64,000 bases of DNA from Aliiglaciecola lipolytica E3 (GTDB lineage Bacteria; Pseudomonadota; Gammaproteobacteria; Enterobacterales; Alteromonadaceae): positions 21,225-85,224 of the forward strand of contig NZ_BAEN01000030.1 in the NCBI RefSeq assembly GCF_000314975.1, written 5' to 3'. The notes beneath the pieces are model-generated. The model was not told the DNA's origin. It saw only the letters and a list, made by a program, of their open reading frames with translations, and searched no databases. This document shows, one piece after another, positions 44,774 through 53,964 of this stretch. Every line of letters begins with the position of its first letter. Positions within the stretch are counted from its first letter, which is position 1. The translations under genes and the position numbers were made by a program.

Positions 44774-45826
44774 ATGTACGTAACGCCTGCTCCAACAAGA
44801 AAAGATGATCCGTATTATGCACTGCGACTGGGACTTGCTGGATCACTTGCCTACTTGGCAGTAGCAATATTAGCCCCTGCACTACCGCCATTAATAGCAG
44901 CATTGCCTATCGGCTTAATTGCCGCGCAACGAAAAGGCTTTAATGCTGGCAAAGCGTTGGCTGGCCCTATTGCCATGATAGTCATGGTATATGTCATGAG
45001 CACGCTGATTGCTTTTTTGCGGCCAATGCCCGGTGTATATATCATCGTAATGTGGCTTACGTATTTTACCGGCTACTACATGATTTTGAAAACAGGCGCG
45101 CAGGCCGGTATGCTCATCATCGTTGTCGCAGTGCTTATGTCGGTAATGGGCATGCACGGCAACGTCATATTAATGAGTATGCGAGATGGTTTTGTGCAAG
45201 CCTCATTAGTGACGCTGGTCATTATTCCGATAGTATTTTTTATTTTCCCTCCGAAAACAAAAGAAATGCATGTTGATGAGCCCGTCCCTACCAATAGGAA
45301 CGTAACGCTTAATGCGTGTATTCGCGCCACGGTATTGAGTGGACTTAGTTTTTATATTTACACGGTGATGGAGCCATCAGACATGATGCTCGCGGTAATA
45401 GCCGCCATGGTCATTGTATTTCCGACGCGATATGCAATGTTGTATGAAGCAAAACAACGCGTCATGGCAACCTGTTTTGGTTGTGTCGCCGCTACGGCAT
45501 GCCTTTTTATTTTCTCAATCACACCGCATTTGGTGGTGATATTACTGTTGATATTTTTAATGGGCATTTATTTCGGCACGCGTATGCTAGATAGTCAACG
45601 ACCGAGTATGGTATACCAGTATGCGTTTTCAGTTGCCTTAGCCTTAATCGCAGGTTCATTGTCAAGTCAAGATGCATCTTACGCCATTTATACGCGTCTA
45701 TTGCTAACCTTAGCAGGTGCTTTGGTGGCGGCGTTGACAGTGGCCTTGTGTGACTGGCTGTTGGCAATATATATAGAGCACCGAGTAGAAACACCACCTA
45801 GTGTGTCTAAACATGAGCAGACGTAA
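44774..45826 (+). CDS. FUSC/DUF2955-type inner-membrane efflux protein
   Basis: A 350-aa protein with about ten membrane segments in two sets of five, as in one-piece FUSC/DUF2955 relatives of AaeB, without the long soluble domain of AaeB. The second set contains DMMLAVIAAMVIVFPTRYAML and LLIFLMGIYFGTRML. It forms an efflux pair with the preceding HlyD protein. Its end overlaps the start of the phospholipase D gene by 14 bp. Confidence 0.8.
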   Translation: MYVTPAPTRKDDPYYALRLGLAGSLAYLAVAILAPALPPLIAALPIGLIAAQRKGFNAGKALAGPIAMIVMVYVMSTLIAFLRPMPGVYIIVMWLTYFTGYYMILKTGAQAGMLIIVVAVLMSVMGMHGNVILMSMRDGFVQASLVTLVIIPIVFFIFPPKTKEMHVDEPVPTNRNVTLNACIRATVLSGLSFYIYTVMEPSDMMLAVIAAMVIVFPTRYAMLYEAKQRVMATCFGCVAATACLFIFSITPHLVVILLLIFLMGIYFGTRMLDSQRPSMVYQYAFSVALALIAGSLSSQDASYAIYTRLLLTLAGALVAALTVALCDWLLAIYIEHRVETPPSVSKHEQT

Positions 45827-47375
45827 AATCTATACGATGGCAGTCATGGGGTGCGCACTAGCCATCCTAATATTAGCTTCAGGAGGCTGTTCCTTGTCGC
45901 CAGTGACAGATAGATATCCCTCGCATGCACTTAGCGCTTCAGAGGCTAACAAAACGTCATTAGGACAGGCCGTATCTAAGTCAAAACATGACAAAGAAGG
46001 AACCAGTGGTGTCTATATGATGGGCGATCCACAGCTCGCCTTTGCATCGCGCATGTTATTGTTTGAGCGCGCGGAGAAAACAATCGATCTGCAGTACTAC
46101 ATTTGGGATGCAGATGTAACTGGCACATTGATGTTCGAGGCTTTGTTAAGCGCTGCCAATCGGAACGTGAGGGTGCGCCTGTTACTAGACGATAACGGTA
46201 TTAATGAGCTTGATGATGCACTTTACACTCTGAGCAATCATCCCAATATCGATGTAAGAATTTTTAATCCCTTCGTGCAAAGACAGCACAAATGGCTTGG
46301 GTATATCACACATTTCACTCGCGTAAATAGACGCATGCACAATAAGTCATTTACGGTAGACAATGTGGTGACAGTCATTGGCGGTCGTAATATCGCCGAT
46401 GATTATTTTGGTGCCACGCAACATGTCCTAAAAGAAGATATAGATGTACTTGCCGTTGGCGACATTGTGGGCCATGTATCGAGTGACTTCGACCGATACT
46501 GGGCAAGTCAATCAGCCTATCCAATCACGCAGTTAGTGAACAACGAACATAAAGCTGTTTATTCAACCGCTATGCTATTTCCTGAGCAGTCTAATAACCC
46601 TCGACGACAAGAGTACATCACGCTAATCAAGCAATCATCCATCATTGATACTTTAGCCAAAGGTACGCTTGCGTTTTCGTGGTCTGAGGTTAAGCTAATA
46701 AGCGACAGTCCACAGAAAACGCTTAACACCAACAACGATGAAGATTTATTGGTCGCTAAGCTGCATGAGGCGCTGGGCGTGCCCACTAAAAGTGTGCTGA
46801 TTGTCTCTCCCTATTTTGTGCCTACGCCAAAAGCGGTCTCGCATTTTACGGCACTCGCTAAGCAGGGTATTGCTGTCAATATTTTAACCAATTCGATGAT
46901 GGCTACCGACGTATTGCCTGTTCATGCGGGATATGCAAAGCATCGCAAGACCTTGCTCAATGCCGGGGTGTCATTATTTGAGTTGAAACCTACTCGAGCA
47001 GACTCAAATAAGCTGAAGGATAAATTAGGCCCCTTTGGCAGCTCAGCATCTAGTCTACATGCAAAAATGTTCGTGATTGATGATAAACGACTATTTATCG
47101 GTTCATTCAACTTTGATCCACGCTCAATCAATATCAATACAGAGCTAGGATTTATTATTTACCATGAAGAATTGACTACACAGGTAAACACTCAGTTTGC
47201 TGAGAATATAGACAGTGCGGCGTACGCCTTAAGTTTAGACGAAAGCGGAGATATCGTTTGGCATGAAACTGTAAATGGCAATCTGATTACGCATACTCGC
47301 GAACCGGGCTCTGGGGTGTTGAATAACTTCGCGCTTAGCATATTGAGTATTTTACCTATAAACAGCCTGCTTTAA
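45813..47375 (+). CDS. Phospholipase D-family lipoprotein, cardiolipin synthase C-like
   Basis: A 520-aa protein (from ATG 45813) with a lipobox near LASGGC and two HKD motifs: HNKSFTVDNVVTVIGGRN near 175 and LHAKMFVIDDKRLFIGSFN near 415. Domain order and length fit ClsC/YmdC, which makes cardiolipin from phosphatidylethanolamine and phosphatidylglycerol. No clear SD; translation is probably coupled to the overlapping upstream gene. A GTG four codons earlier is an alternative start. Confidence 0.82.
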   Translation: MSRRKIYTMAVMGCALAILILASGGCSLSPVTDRYPSHALSASEANKTSLGQAVSKSKHDKEGTSGVYMMGDPQLAFASRMLLFERAEKTIDLQYYIWDADVTGTLMFEALLSAANRNVRVRLLLDDNGINELDDALYTLSNHPNIDVRIFNPFVQRQHKWLGYITHFTRVNRRMHNKSFTVDNVVTVIGGRNIADDYFGATQHVLKEDIDVLAVGDIVGHVSSDFDRYWASQSAYPITQLVNNEHKAVYSTAMLFPEQSNNPRRQEYITLIKQSSIIDTLAKGTLAFSWSEVKLISDSPQKTLNTNNDEDLLVAKLHEALGVPTKSVLIVSPYFVPTPKAVSHFTALAKQGIAVNILTNSMMATDVLPVHAGYAKHRKTLLNAGVSLFELKPTRADSNKLKDKLGPFGSSASSLHAKMFVIDDKRLFIGSFNFDPRSININTELGFIIYHEELTTQVNTQFAENIDSAAYALSLDESGDIVWHETVNGNLITHTREPGSGVLNNFALSILSILPINSLL

Positions 47376-47428
47376 GCAAATTTCACAGAGTACTGGTTTA
47401 ATCTTAAATAACGAAAAGGTCTCCAAAA

Positions 47429-48340
47429 GTGCCAAGTGGAAAATCACTAAAAAAATTGAGATTGTTCGAGCAAGGTGTTGCTAACTTATCGAACATAGTT
47501 ACCTGTCCAGCCAATGTGTACTGTTGTCCCTTGTGTGGCGAATTTAAGTCAATAGATGAGTTGACGCTTGAGCACGTCCCGCCGAAGTCTATGGGCGGAA
47601 AAGAAATTATTCTAACATGTGCTCAATGTAACAATGATGCAGGCATATCGATTGATAGTCACATCGCGAAGCAGCAAAATATGCACAGACTGGCGCGGAG
47701 TATGGCCACACAAACCTTTACGCAAAAGGAAAGAGCCACCGTTGACATAAATGGTACTCGGCTGCGAGTTGAACTGACAAAAGATGATGACGACTCAACA
47801 ATAAATATAGCAATACTTAAGCAGGCAAACAGTCCACAAGATATTCAATCTGTACAAAATTTTGCCCGTGAAATAGCGAGCTCAGATAAAGGCTTAACAT
47901 TCGCATTAAATAGCGAGTCTCGATATCACTACAATGAAAAGTTAGTGAGAGTAGGCCATCTCAAAACCGCATTTCTGATTGCTACTGCGGCGATAGTCTA
48001 TTCGTTTGCATTTAGTGATAGTGTCAGCGCATTTCGTCGGCAAATCCGCGAGCCTTCTGAATCAATCGTTAATTATCATCTAGAATATTACTCCCTTGAG
48101 GCGGAAGAAAACTCGCTAGCTGAAGCTCCAGAGCTTGGTGTGATTGTCGTTTCAATTTTTGGAGTGCGTGTTTTACTGCCTCATCCGCAACGCAGTCTTA
48201 GTGACTACGCAAGCACTGTAAGAGCTGTGGGTAATGGTTTGCTCGCCACGATTAAAGGCACCATAATTCCGTGGCCTGACAATTTTATTGGATGCTTAGA
48301 CAATAGTGATGACATCGTATTTAGTATTGTTGAGACTTAG
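47429..48340 (+). CDS. HNH-type zinc-finger protein of unknown function
   Basis: A 303-aa protein with a GTG start. The N-terminal part shows an HNH-like site: Cys33-x2-Cys36, Glu48-His49 in LEHVPPKS, and Cys64-x2-Cys67-Asn (CAQCNND). This looks like a small zinc-bound HNH endonuclease fold. The remaining 230 residues have no family I recognise and include one hydrophobic stretch (TAFLIATAAIVYSFAF). It is the last gene of the rightward run and could be an independent cargo gene. Nuclease activity is inferred only from the motif. Confidence 0.65.
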   Translation: MPSGKSLKKLRLFEQGVANLSNIVTCPANVYCCPLCGEFKSIDELTLEHVPPKSMGGKEIILTCAQCNNDAGISIDSHIAKQQNMHRLARSMATQTFTQKERATVDINGTRLRVELTKDDDDSTINIAILKQANSPQDIQSVQNFAREIASSDKGLTFALNSESRYHYNEKLVRVGHLKTAFLIATAAIVYSFAFSDSVSAFRRQIREPSESIVNYHLEYYSLEAEENSLAEAPELGVIVVSIFGVRVLLPHPQRSLSDYASTVRAVGNGLLATIKGTIIPWPDNFIGCLDNSDDIVFSIVET

Positions 48341-48453
48341 TACCTTAGAAGACAATTCATGCTTATGAGAGTACGCTAATTAATCCAAACGCGTCTGGTC
48401 ATTGCAACTTGCATATTCCATCGCCTTGATTTCAATCTTGTTATTGTACTTCT

Positions 48454-49728
48454 TTACTTGATAGCTTTAAGGTAACGAACGTCATCGCCAGTAGGCGACT
48501 CATGCGCTTTTAAGCCAAATTCGGGTAAAACTGCTAAAATATGATCAAAAATATCAGACTGGATGTCTTCATATTTATCCCATTTTGTTGTGTTGGTAAA
48601 TGCGTATATTTCAATGGGAATACCTTCATTCGAAGGTGATAGCTGCCTCACCAATAGGGTCATATTTTGATGAATGTACGGGTGGCTTTTAAGCATGGTT
48701 AGCAAGTACCGCCTAAAAGTGCCCAAATTCGTTAGGCGTCGACCATTTAGTGTCATGGTAAGGTCCGTTCGTTTGGCTTTATTTTCTTCCTCAATTGCCG
48801 GCAAAGATGTCGACAAATACTCCTGCAGAAGATCGGCTTTTTTAAGCTTGTCAGCATGCTCATTTGTAAGAAAAGACACCGTACTCATTTGAATGTTGAT
48901 CGCCCGCTTTATTCGTCTTCCGCCTGCTTCTGACATACCGCGCCAGTTTTTAAAGGAATCAGAAATAAGGGCATAGGTAGGAATAGTGGTCGTTGTTTTA
49001 TCCCAGTTACGCACTTTAACCGTTGTCAGTGCGATATCAATAACATCACCATCGGCACCGTATTTTGGCATCTCTAACCAATCACCCACGGCTAGCATAT
49101 TGTTGGCCGACAACTGAATACCGGCTACAAGGCCTAAGATAGGATCTTTGAACACCAACAGTAAGATTGCAGAAAGTGCACCCAAACCGCTTAACAGTAT
49201 GAGTGGAGACTTATCCATCAATAAAGATATCGCAAGGATCCCCGTGAGCACACTGGCAATAAGTTTGACAGTTTGTAATAGGCCACGCAGTGGAAAATGT
49301 GCCTGACGAGCCTTTCTATCAGACAAGGCTTGAAAAATATCCAGCAAGGTAAATAGCGATAGCAATGAGAAAAGTATTATCCACTGGTCAGCAACAACCT
49401 GCACGATGTGCTGAAATGTCACGCCTTCTTTGAGCCAAACATTGGCCTGTATAATGATAATTACCGCCTGCAGTACATACGATATTCGGCGGATAAGTTT
49501 AAACACTAATGGTACAACGGTGCTGGAAGCTTGTCCGTTTTTACCAAAGTTGAAATTGGCGCTGAAGACTTTTTTTGCAATTGCTTTAAACAAAAGGTGC
49601 AACACAATGGCAATAATGGTTAACCATGCAACGACGGCGATGTCATACCACAGGAAGGGACTGCCGGGTAAATGCAGCTCAAACCAACTTAGTAAGAAAG
49701 TGCGCAATTGTTCTGCGCTACTGGTCAT
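48454..49728 (-). CDS. MscS-family mechanosensitive channel, YbdG-like
   Basis: A 424-aa MscS-type protein with four or five N-terminal membrane segments, the pore-lining helix near GLGALSAILLLVFKDPILGLVAGIQLSANNML (about 183-214), and a C-terminal cytoplasmic domain with VIDIALTTVKVRNWDKTTTTIPTYALISDSFKNW. The length and the absence of extra large domains match E. coli YbdG (MscM). The start MTSS at 49728 has GGAG 8 bases upstream; the ATG two codons earlier is too close to it. Third gene of the leftward operon. Confidence 0.88.
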   Translation of the reverse strand: MTSSAEQLRTFLLSWFELHLPGSPFLWYDIAVVAWLTIIAIVLHLLFKAIAKKVFSANFNFGKNGQASSTVVPLVFKLIRRISYVLQAVIIIIQANVWLKEGVTFQHIVQVVADQWIILFSLLSLFTLLDIFQALSDRKARQAHFPLRGLLQTVKLIASVLTGILAISLLMDKSPLILLSGLGALSAILLLVFKDPILGLVAGIQLSANNMLAVGDWLEMPKYGADGDVIDIALTTVKVRNWDKTTTTIPTYALISDSFKNWRGMSEAGGRRIKRAINIQMSTVSFLTNEHADKLKKADLLQEYLSTSLPAIEEENKAKRTDLTMTLNGRRLTNLGTFRRYLLTMLKSHPYIHQNMTLLVRQLSPSNEGIPIEIYAFTNTTKWDKYEDIQSDIFDHILAVLPEFGLKAHESPTGDDVRYLKAIK

Positions 49729-49743
49729 GTTCATTGCTCCTTT

Positions 49744-50919
49744 TTAATTTTTTTGCTTCACACCGAACAAGGTCTTTAGGACGCTAGTAGAAAAGCTTTT
49801 TTCTGAATCATACGCTTCATAAATACGGCGTATGTAAAGTAAACAACGGATAAACTCACTCGAATCTGCAAAGTAGTTCGGGTACGCCGACTTAATACCA
49901 CCAACGGCATTACTAAATACCAGCGCTACTACCGCATCTTCTGTCACTGCCGCATGTTTCTCCGCCGCGACATACACCTGCGCCGCTTTTTGCGCATTTT
50001 CTTCTTCAAACACGGTCGTTTGGACTTTCTTTTGTTTCATATTAATTTCAAGCAATACATACCCGCGAATGCGCTCATCGTTAAGTCTATCGTCAACGAC
50101 TTTTAGTGAGCCGGTATAGGCCTCGAGCTTATTGATTATTTTAAGATCGCGACAGCTTTTAACGACCCGTTTGCAACACGCCAACATATGCTCTCGCGCC
50201 TTTTTATCGGGATGCTGAAATATGTGCTCGTACATCTTTTCGAACTGACTTTTATGATCGAGTTGTGAGAAAAGGTGAATATTGTCGATAACTTCAAACA
50301 AGGCACCCGCATCTCGAAAAAATGACTTCCAAACTTCTTCGCCTTGGTTCGTCTTTAAAGATTGGTGGGTGAATAAGTCGACAATTTCAAGCGACGTTGC
50401 CCAGTAGTGTTGCACGACAGTTCTAAGTTGTATTTCGATGTACTTTTTGCCACCTTTCCCATCATTAAACTGACCTATTAGGTGAACACTTCGATACCCG
50501 TCTTCTTTTGGATGGTTAATATAGTCTTTCATCTTCACTTGGCCACCGCGAATTCTAAATTCACTGCGCTTTTTAAGACGACGTTCTATTTGTCGTAATT
50601 TCTTAATGCTACTAACAATAACGCGACATCCACCAATATCTTGCATGTTGCGTAGCTTCATTTTTTCGAAACGGCGTAATTTATTAACGATTGAGACATG
50701 CCGCTTTAATCGCTTGGCGCAGATTGCTTGTTTATCATAGGCTTGCGCTTCCTTTTCAACAACATCAAACGCGGTTTCTAGCGGCGCTTCAAAGGTATGT
50801 CGCCAATACGACAGCACATCCATCGCGTTTGAAAACTCTTGATTGTCCTTAAGTACATCATCGGCGATGAGTTTTTCACCGGCTTTGGTGATGGCTTTTC
50901 CGCTGTATATTGCGTCCAT
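49744..50919 (-). CDS. RelA/SpoT synthetase-domain protein (small-alarmone-synthetase-like)
   Basis: A 391-aa protein with only a RelA/SpoT synthetase domain: DIGGCRVIV, then the G-loop/substrate block VKMKDYINHPKEDGYRSVH and YIEIQLRTVVQHYWA. It has no HD hydrolase, TGS or ACT domain. The start at 50919 (MDAIYSGKAITKAGEKL) has AAGGT upstream and gives the family's usual N-terminus; a TTG 23 codons earlier would overlap the MFS gene. The C-terminal ~190 residues are not a domain I recognise. It could make (p)ppGpp-like nucleotides or pyrophosphorylate tRNA/ATP, as toxSAS enzymes do; no antitoxin is evident next to it. Confidence 0.8.
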   Translation of the reverse strand: MDAIYSGKAITKAGEKLIADDVLKDNQEFSNAMDVLSYWRHTFEAPLETAFDVVEKEAQAYDKQAICAKRLKRHVSIVNKLRRFEKMKLRNMQDIGGCRVIVSSIKKLRQIERRLKKRSEFRIRGGQVKMKDYINHPKEDGYRSVHLIGQFNDGKGGKKYIEIQLRTVVQHYWATSLEIVDLFTHQSLKTNQGEEVWKSFFRDAGALFEVIDNIHLFSQLDHKSQFEKMYEHIFQHPDKKAREHMLACCKRVVKSCRDLKIINKLEAYTGSLKVVDDRLNDERIRGYVLLEINMKQKKVQTTVFEEENAQKAAQVYVAAEKHAAVTEDAVVALVFSNAVGGIKSAYPNYFADSSEFIRCLLYIRRIYEAYDSEKSFSTSVLKTLFGVKQKN

Positions 50920-50959
50920 GTCTACCTTGTATTCTTCTTGTTCATGATAAATCGTATCT

Positions 50960-52135
50960 CTACACTGTTCTTGCTTGTCCAGCGCCAAGGCCAGAGACGA
51001 ACTTGATTAACAGGACAATAAATAACATCATTAAAGACGGGTGCCAACTGTGAGTGATGTCATGAATATAACCAAAAAGGAAAGGGCCTAGCGCTGCTAT
51101 GGTATACCCAATTGCTTGTGCAAAACCAGATAGCTGTGAGGCAACAACTGCAGAGCTCGCGCGAAGCACAATGAGCATAAGCGATAAACTAAATGTTCCT
51201 CCCAGCACAAATCCAATTAAACCGCATAGCCAAATCATCCAGCTATTGCCGGCAATCAATAACCCCATTAGTGAAGCGCTTTCCAAAGTACATAATAATA
51301 CAACGATAAGCAGTTGATTGCCTTTTCGCCCAGCAAGTATCGGTACAAGCAGTGCTCCTGCAATGCCGGTAAATTGCACCACAGCTAGTAGCCAACCGCT
51401 TTGCGCTGCCGTCATTCCTCTGTCTATCAATACTGTGGGTAGCCAAGCAAGTATCACATAAAATGTAAATGACTGGCAGCCCATAAATATAGCAACTTGC
51501 CAAGACAGACCGCTTTGCCACAAGGAGGATTTTGTTGCTAGCGATGGGCTAGGCAGCTCAGGCTCTGCTTGCAAGTGAAGTTTACACGCGCAGACAATCA
51601 ACGCGATCACGGAGAATATACTGGCTAAACACAATGTGAGTTGCCAATTTAAGTCTAACGTATGGGCCATGGGAACACTTAAACCCGCACCTAAAGCCGC
51701 ACCAATAGACATGGTGGCAGAATAAGCGCCTGTTATTTTGCCAGCACGCTCAGCAAAGCGCTCCTTAGTGATGGCAGGCAGGCTGACATTACCGATGGCT
51801 ATGGCCAAACCAATGAGTGCAGATCCTATGAAAAGTGATATTTCAAAATTTAGCGAACGCACAATAATGCCGATCGATAAGACAGCCATTGCTGTTATTA
51901 GGGCGTGACGTAGCCCTATTCGTGTTATCAGAGTTGATGATGCGAATGAAAAGCCAGCAAACAAGATAAGCGGTAACGTTGTTAATAGACCCAACAAAGC
52001 ATTAGAAAGCTTGAACGTCAGCGCAATGTCATTAATTAAAGGTCCAACGCCCGCTAGGCTTAAGCGCAGATTAAGTGCTACAAGCAAAACACAAATTAGT
52101 ATCCAAACCGCGCGGCTTTGTTTTTGCTTAAACAT
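50960..52135 (-). CDS. MFS transporter, CynX/NimT-like
   Basis: A 391-aa 12-segment MFS carrier with LNLRLSLAGVGPLINDI in TM1 and a typical CynX/NimT (cyanate/2-nitroimidazole) layout. First gene of the leftward operon ahead of the RelA/SpoT-domain and YbdG-like genes (41 bp and 15 bp gaps). A MarR-like repeat lies 160 bp upstream. The substrate is unknown. Confidence 0.85.
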   Translation of the reverse strand: MFKQKQSRAVWILICVLLVALNLRLSLAGVGPLINDIALTFKLSNALLGLLTTLPLILFAGFSFASSTLITRIGLRHALITAMAVLSIGIIVRSLNFEISLFIGSALIGLAIAIGNVSLPAITKERFAERAGKITGAYSATMSIGAALGAGLSVPMAHTLDLNWQLTLCLASIFSVIALIVCACKLHLQAEPELPSPSLATKSSLWQSGLSWQVAIFMGCQSFTFYVILAWLPTVLIDRGMTAAQSGWLLAVVQFTGIAGALLVPILAGRKGNQLLIVVLLCTLESASLMGLLIAGNSWMIWLCGLIGFVLGGTFSLSLMLIVLRASSAVVASQLSGFAQAIGYTIAALGPFLFGYIHDITHSWHPSLMMLFIVLLIKFVSGLGAGQARTV

Positions 52136-52564
52136 TGCTAAACGAATCGTTTTGATCGTTTATCAAACCGCAATAAATAATTTGTTTTGCTAACATGGAT
52201 TGATACTGCCTCTTGTCATACTAAATCGTAGTAAGTTTGCGAATGGTCGTTTTTATTTTCCAATTAGCTTAGATCAAATAACCTCAATGCAATGTAGTTT
52301 AACGTTAAGATAGTTGAATTGCAACTGAAAGTGTTTCTCAGCGTGCAGAAACAATGCCGTTTGCTGTCCAAAGTTATAGCGATACTCATTAGCTCGCTTA
52401 GAATCTCTTGAAATTCTTTATTCTCACGTAGGTGTATTTAGAGCGTTGTCTGTATTGCTTTTATTGAAAAGATAGTTTCTGCCTAAATTCGGACTCCTAA
52501 ATTTACAAAATACATCAAGATTTGGATTAAAACTGGCTAGATTCACATAATATTGAGATAAATA
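52136..52564. other. Intergenic region upstream of the MFS operon, with a third operator-like repeat
   Basis: About 430 bp without a gene. It carries the repeat at 52295-52312 and AT-rich promoter-like sequence. No RNA gene or ORF is recognised in the rest. Confidence 0.5.
52295..52312. promoter_or_regulatory. MarR operator-like repeat 3
   Basis: TAGTTTAACGTTAAGATA matches the marR-promoter repeat (40171-40188) in 15 of 18 positions. The next bases (TTGAATTG) are also shared with the marR promoter, offset by one base. It may place the MFS/RelA-SpoT/MscS operon under the same MarR regulator. Confidence 0.5.
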
Positions 52565-52900
52565 ATGGAAGTTATTCTGTTTACTGTGAATATTATTGCC
52601 ACAATCGCCTTCGCAATATCCGGCGTATTAGTTGCAGCTCGACATAAGTTAGATTGGATTGGTTTTGTATTTATTACATGTATAACGGGGATAGGGGGGA
52701 GGAACCTTGCGAGTTGTTATATTCGATTTGCCAGCTTTTAGGTTAAGCGACTATTACATCATTATAATCTGCAGCATTGGGGCCTTGGTTACCTACTTTG
52801 CTGCACAGCATATTTCAAGACGAAGCAAATGCTTATTCTTGGCGGTTGCAACGCCTTTTTTGTGCGGGCGATGGCAATTGTTTACAACCTTATTATGACC
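52565..52900 (+). pseudogene. Frameshifted TRIC-channel (YicG/UPF0126) gene
   Basis: From ATG 52565 the frame reads a TRIC N-terminus (ATIAFAISGVLVAARHKLDWIGF) and stops at about 52741. A one-base shift in the G-rich tract near 52694-52703 restores the family continuation: GIGG then GTLRVVIFDLPAFRLSDYY and a further membrane segment. A second shift near 52829 gives LILGGCNAFF, then similarity ends before the LysR gene. The normal second half (about 200 aa in total) is missing. At least two frameshifts and a truncation mark it as a decayed gene. Confidence 0.75.
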
Positions 52901-52943
52901 CTCACAAAGGACTTGCGTAGATGTGCTCAATTCGCATTTGAGT

Positions 52944-53843
52944 TTATCTTGCGAACGCGCACTTTGACTTTAGCCAAGCGCCTAGTTGAACATATGCTTT
53001 GTTATCGGCTCTTGATGCTCGATATACATAATAAAATTTGGCACCCGTAAAGGCTTGAGACGCGTCTAGCCTCACTAAATTTGCCTGCAATTCAGCTTCG
53101 CTTATGATCATTTCATCAATAAGCCCAATACCTAAGTTATAGCGAGCCGCTTCTGCGGCTAATAAAACATGACTAAAATGCTGATAGCGTGCGTGCTTTG
53201 GTAAGCTTGTGCGTGTTTGTTCTGACCATTTGTGCCAATCGCGACAATCGTCTTTAGCGTGTTTATCATAGTTAACTGAAAGGAGCGGATAACGTTGTAG
53301 CGCCTGCTCAAGTGTAATATTTTTTATGTCGTTATATAGCGATTTTCCGCACACTAATGTCAGCTTTTCAGAATAAAGATAGCAGGTTTCAAAATGCCGT
53401 GAAGGAGCATTAAGCGTGATAAAACAATCGGCTGTATTGTCACTGATAATTGGGTCTTCGGTCACCATATTTAGCACAAGATTGATATCTGGATAAGCTT
53501 GTCTAAATTCATCAAGGTGAGGCATAAGCCATTTTATTGCCAGAGAACTATAAATAGCCAGTCGCAACTTATTTGAATGTTTGTGTTTAATTTGCTCACT
53601 AGCGTCAAAAATATGATTAAGCGCGTTGCTTACTTCTTCATAATAACGCTGGCCTTTTTGTGTGATTTCAAAATTTCTGCCTTGACGGTTGAAAAGACTT
53701 TCTCCTAAATACTCTTCGAGTAATCGAATTTGGTGGCTTACTGCGCTTTGTGTGACATTGAGCGACGTTGCCGCATCTGAAAAACTGTTTAAACGAGTAA
53801 CCGCCTCAAAACAGTGTAATGCGCGTAATGGTGGTAATTCCAT
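52944..53843 (-). CDS. LysR-family regulator (GcvA-like)
   Basis: A 299-aa LysR protein with an N-terminal winged HTH (LRALHCFEAVTRLNSFSDAATSLNVTQSAVSHQIRLLEEYLG) and a substrate-binding domain from about 93. The N-terminus MELPPLRALHCFEAV resembles the GcvA/AmpR branch. It is divergent from the EamA-family exporter gene by about 120 bp, so it probably controls that gene. Confidence 0.9.
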   Translation of the reverse strand: MELPPLRALHCFEAVTRLNSFSDAATSLNVTQSAVSHQIRLLEEYLGESLFNRQGRNFEITQKGQRYYEEVSNALNHIFDASEQIKHKHSNKLRLAIYSSLAIKWLMPHLDEFRQAYPDINLVLNMVTEDPIISDNTADCFITLNAPSRHFETCYLYSEKLTLVCGKSLYNDIKNITLEQALQRYPLLSVNYDKHAKDDCRDWHKWSEQTRTSLPKHARYQHFSHVLLAAEAARYNLGIGLIDEMIISEAELQANLVRLDASQAFTGAKFYYVYRASRADNKAYVQLGAWLKSKCAFAR

Positions 53844-53964
53844 TATTAATATTTCTCATATTAAAATAATTTAAATCATTATATATCATGAAAACAAGCC
53901 TATACAATGCGTTTAAATTCTTAGCGCATTTCTTCGTGTCACACTATTGTTTAAGGAGTCAATC

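Noticed and set aside
49744..50919. Full RelA or SpoT stringent-response enzyme
   Set aside because: Only a synthetase domain is present in 391 aa; HD, TGS and ACT domains are missing.
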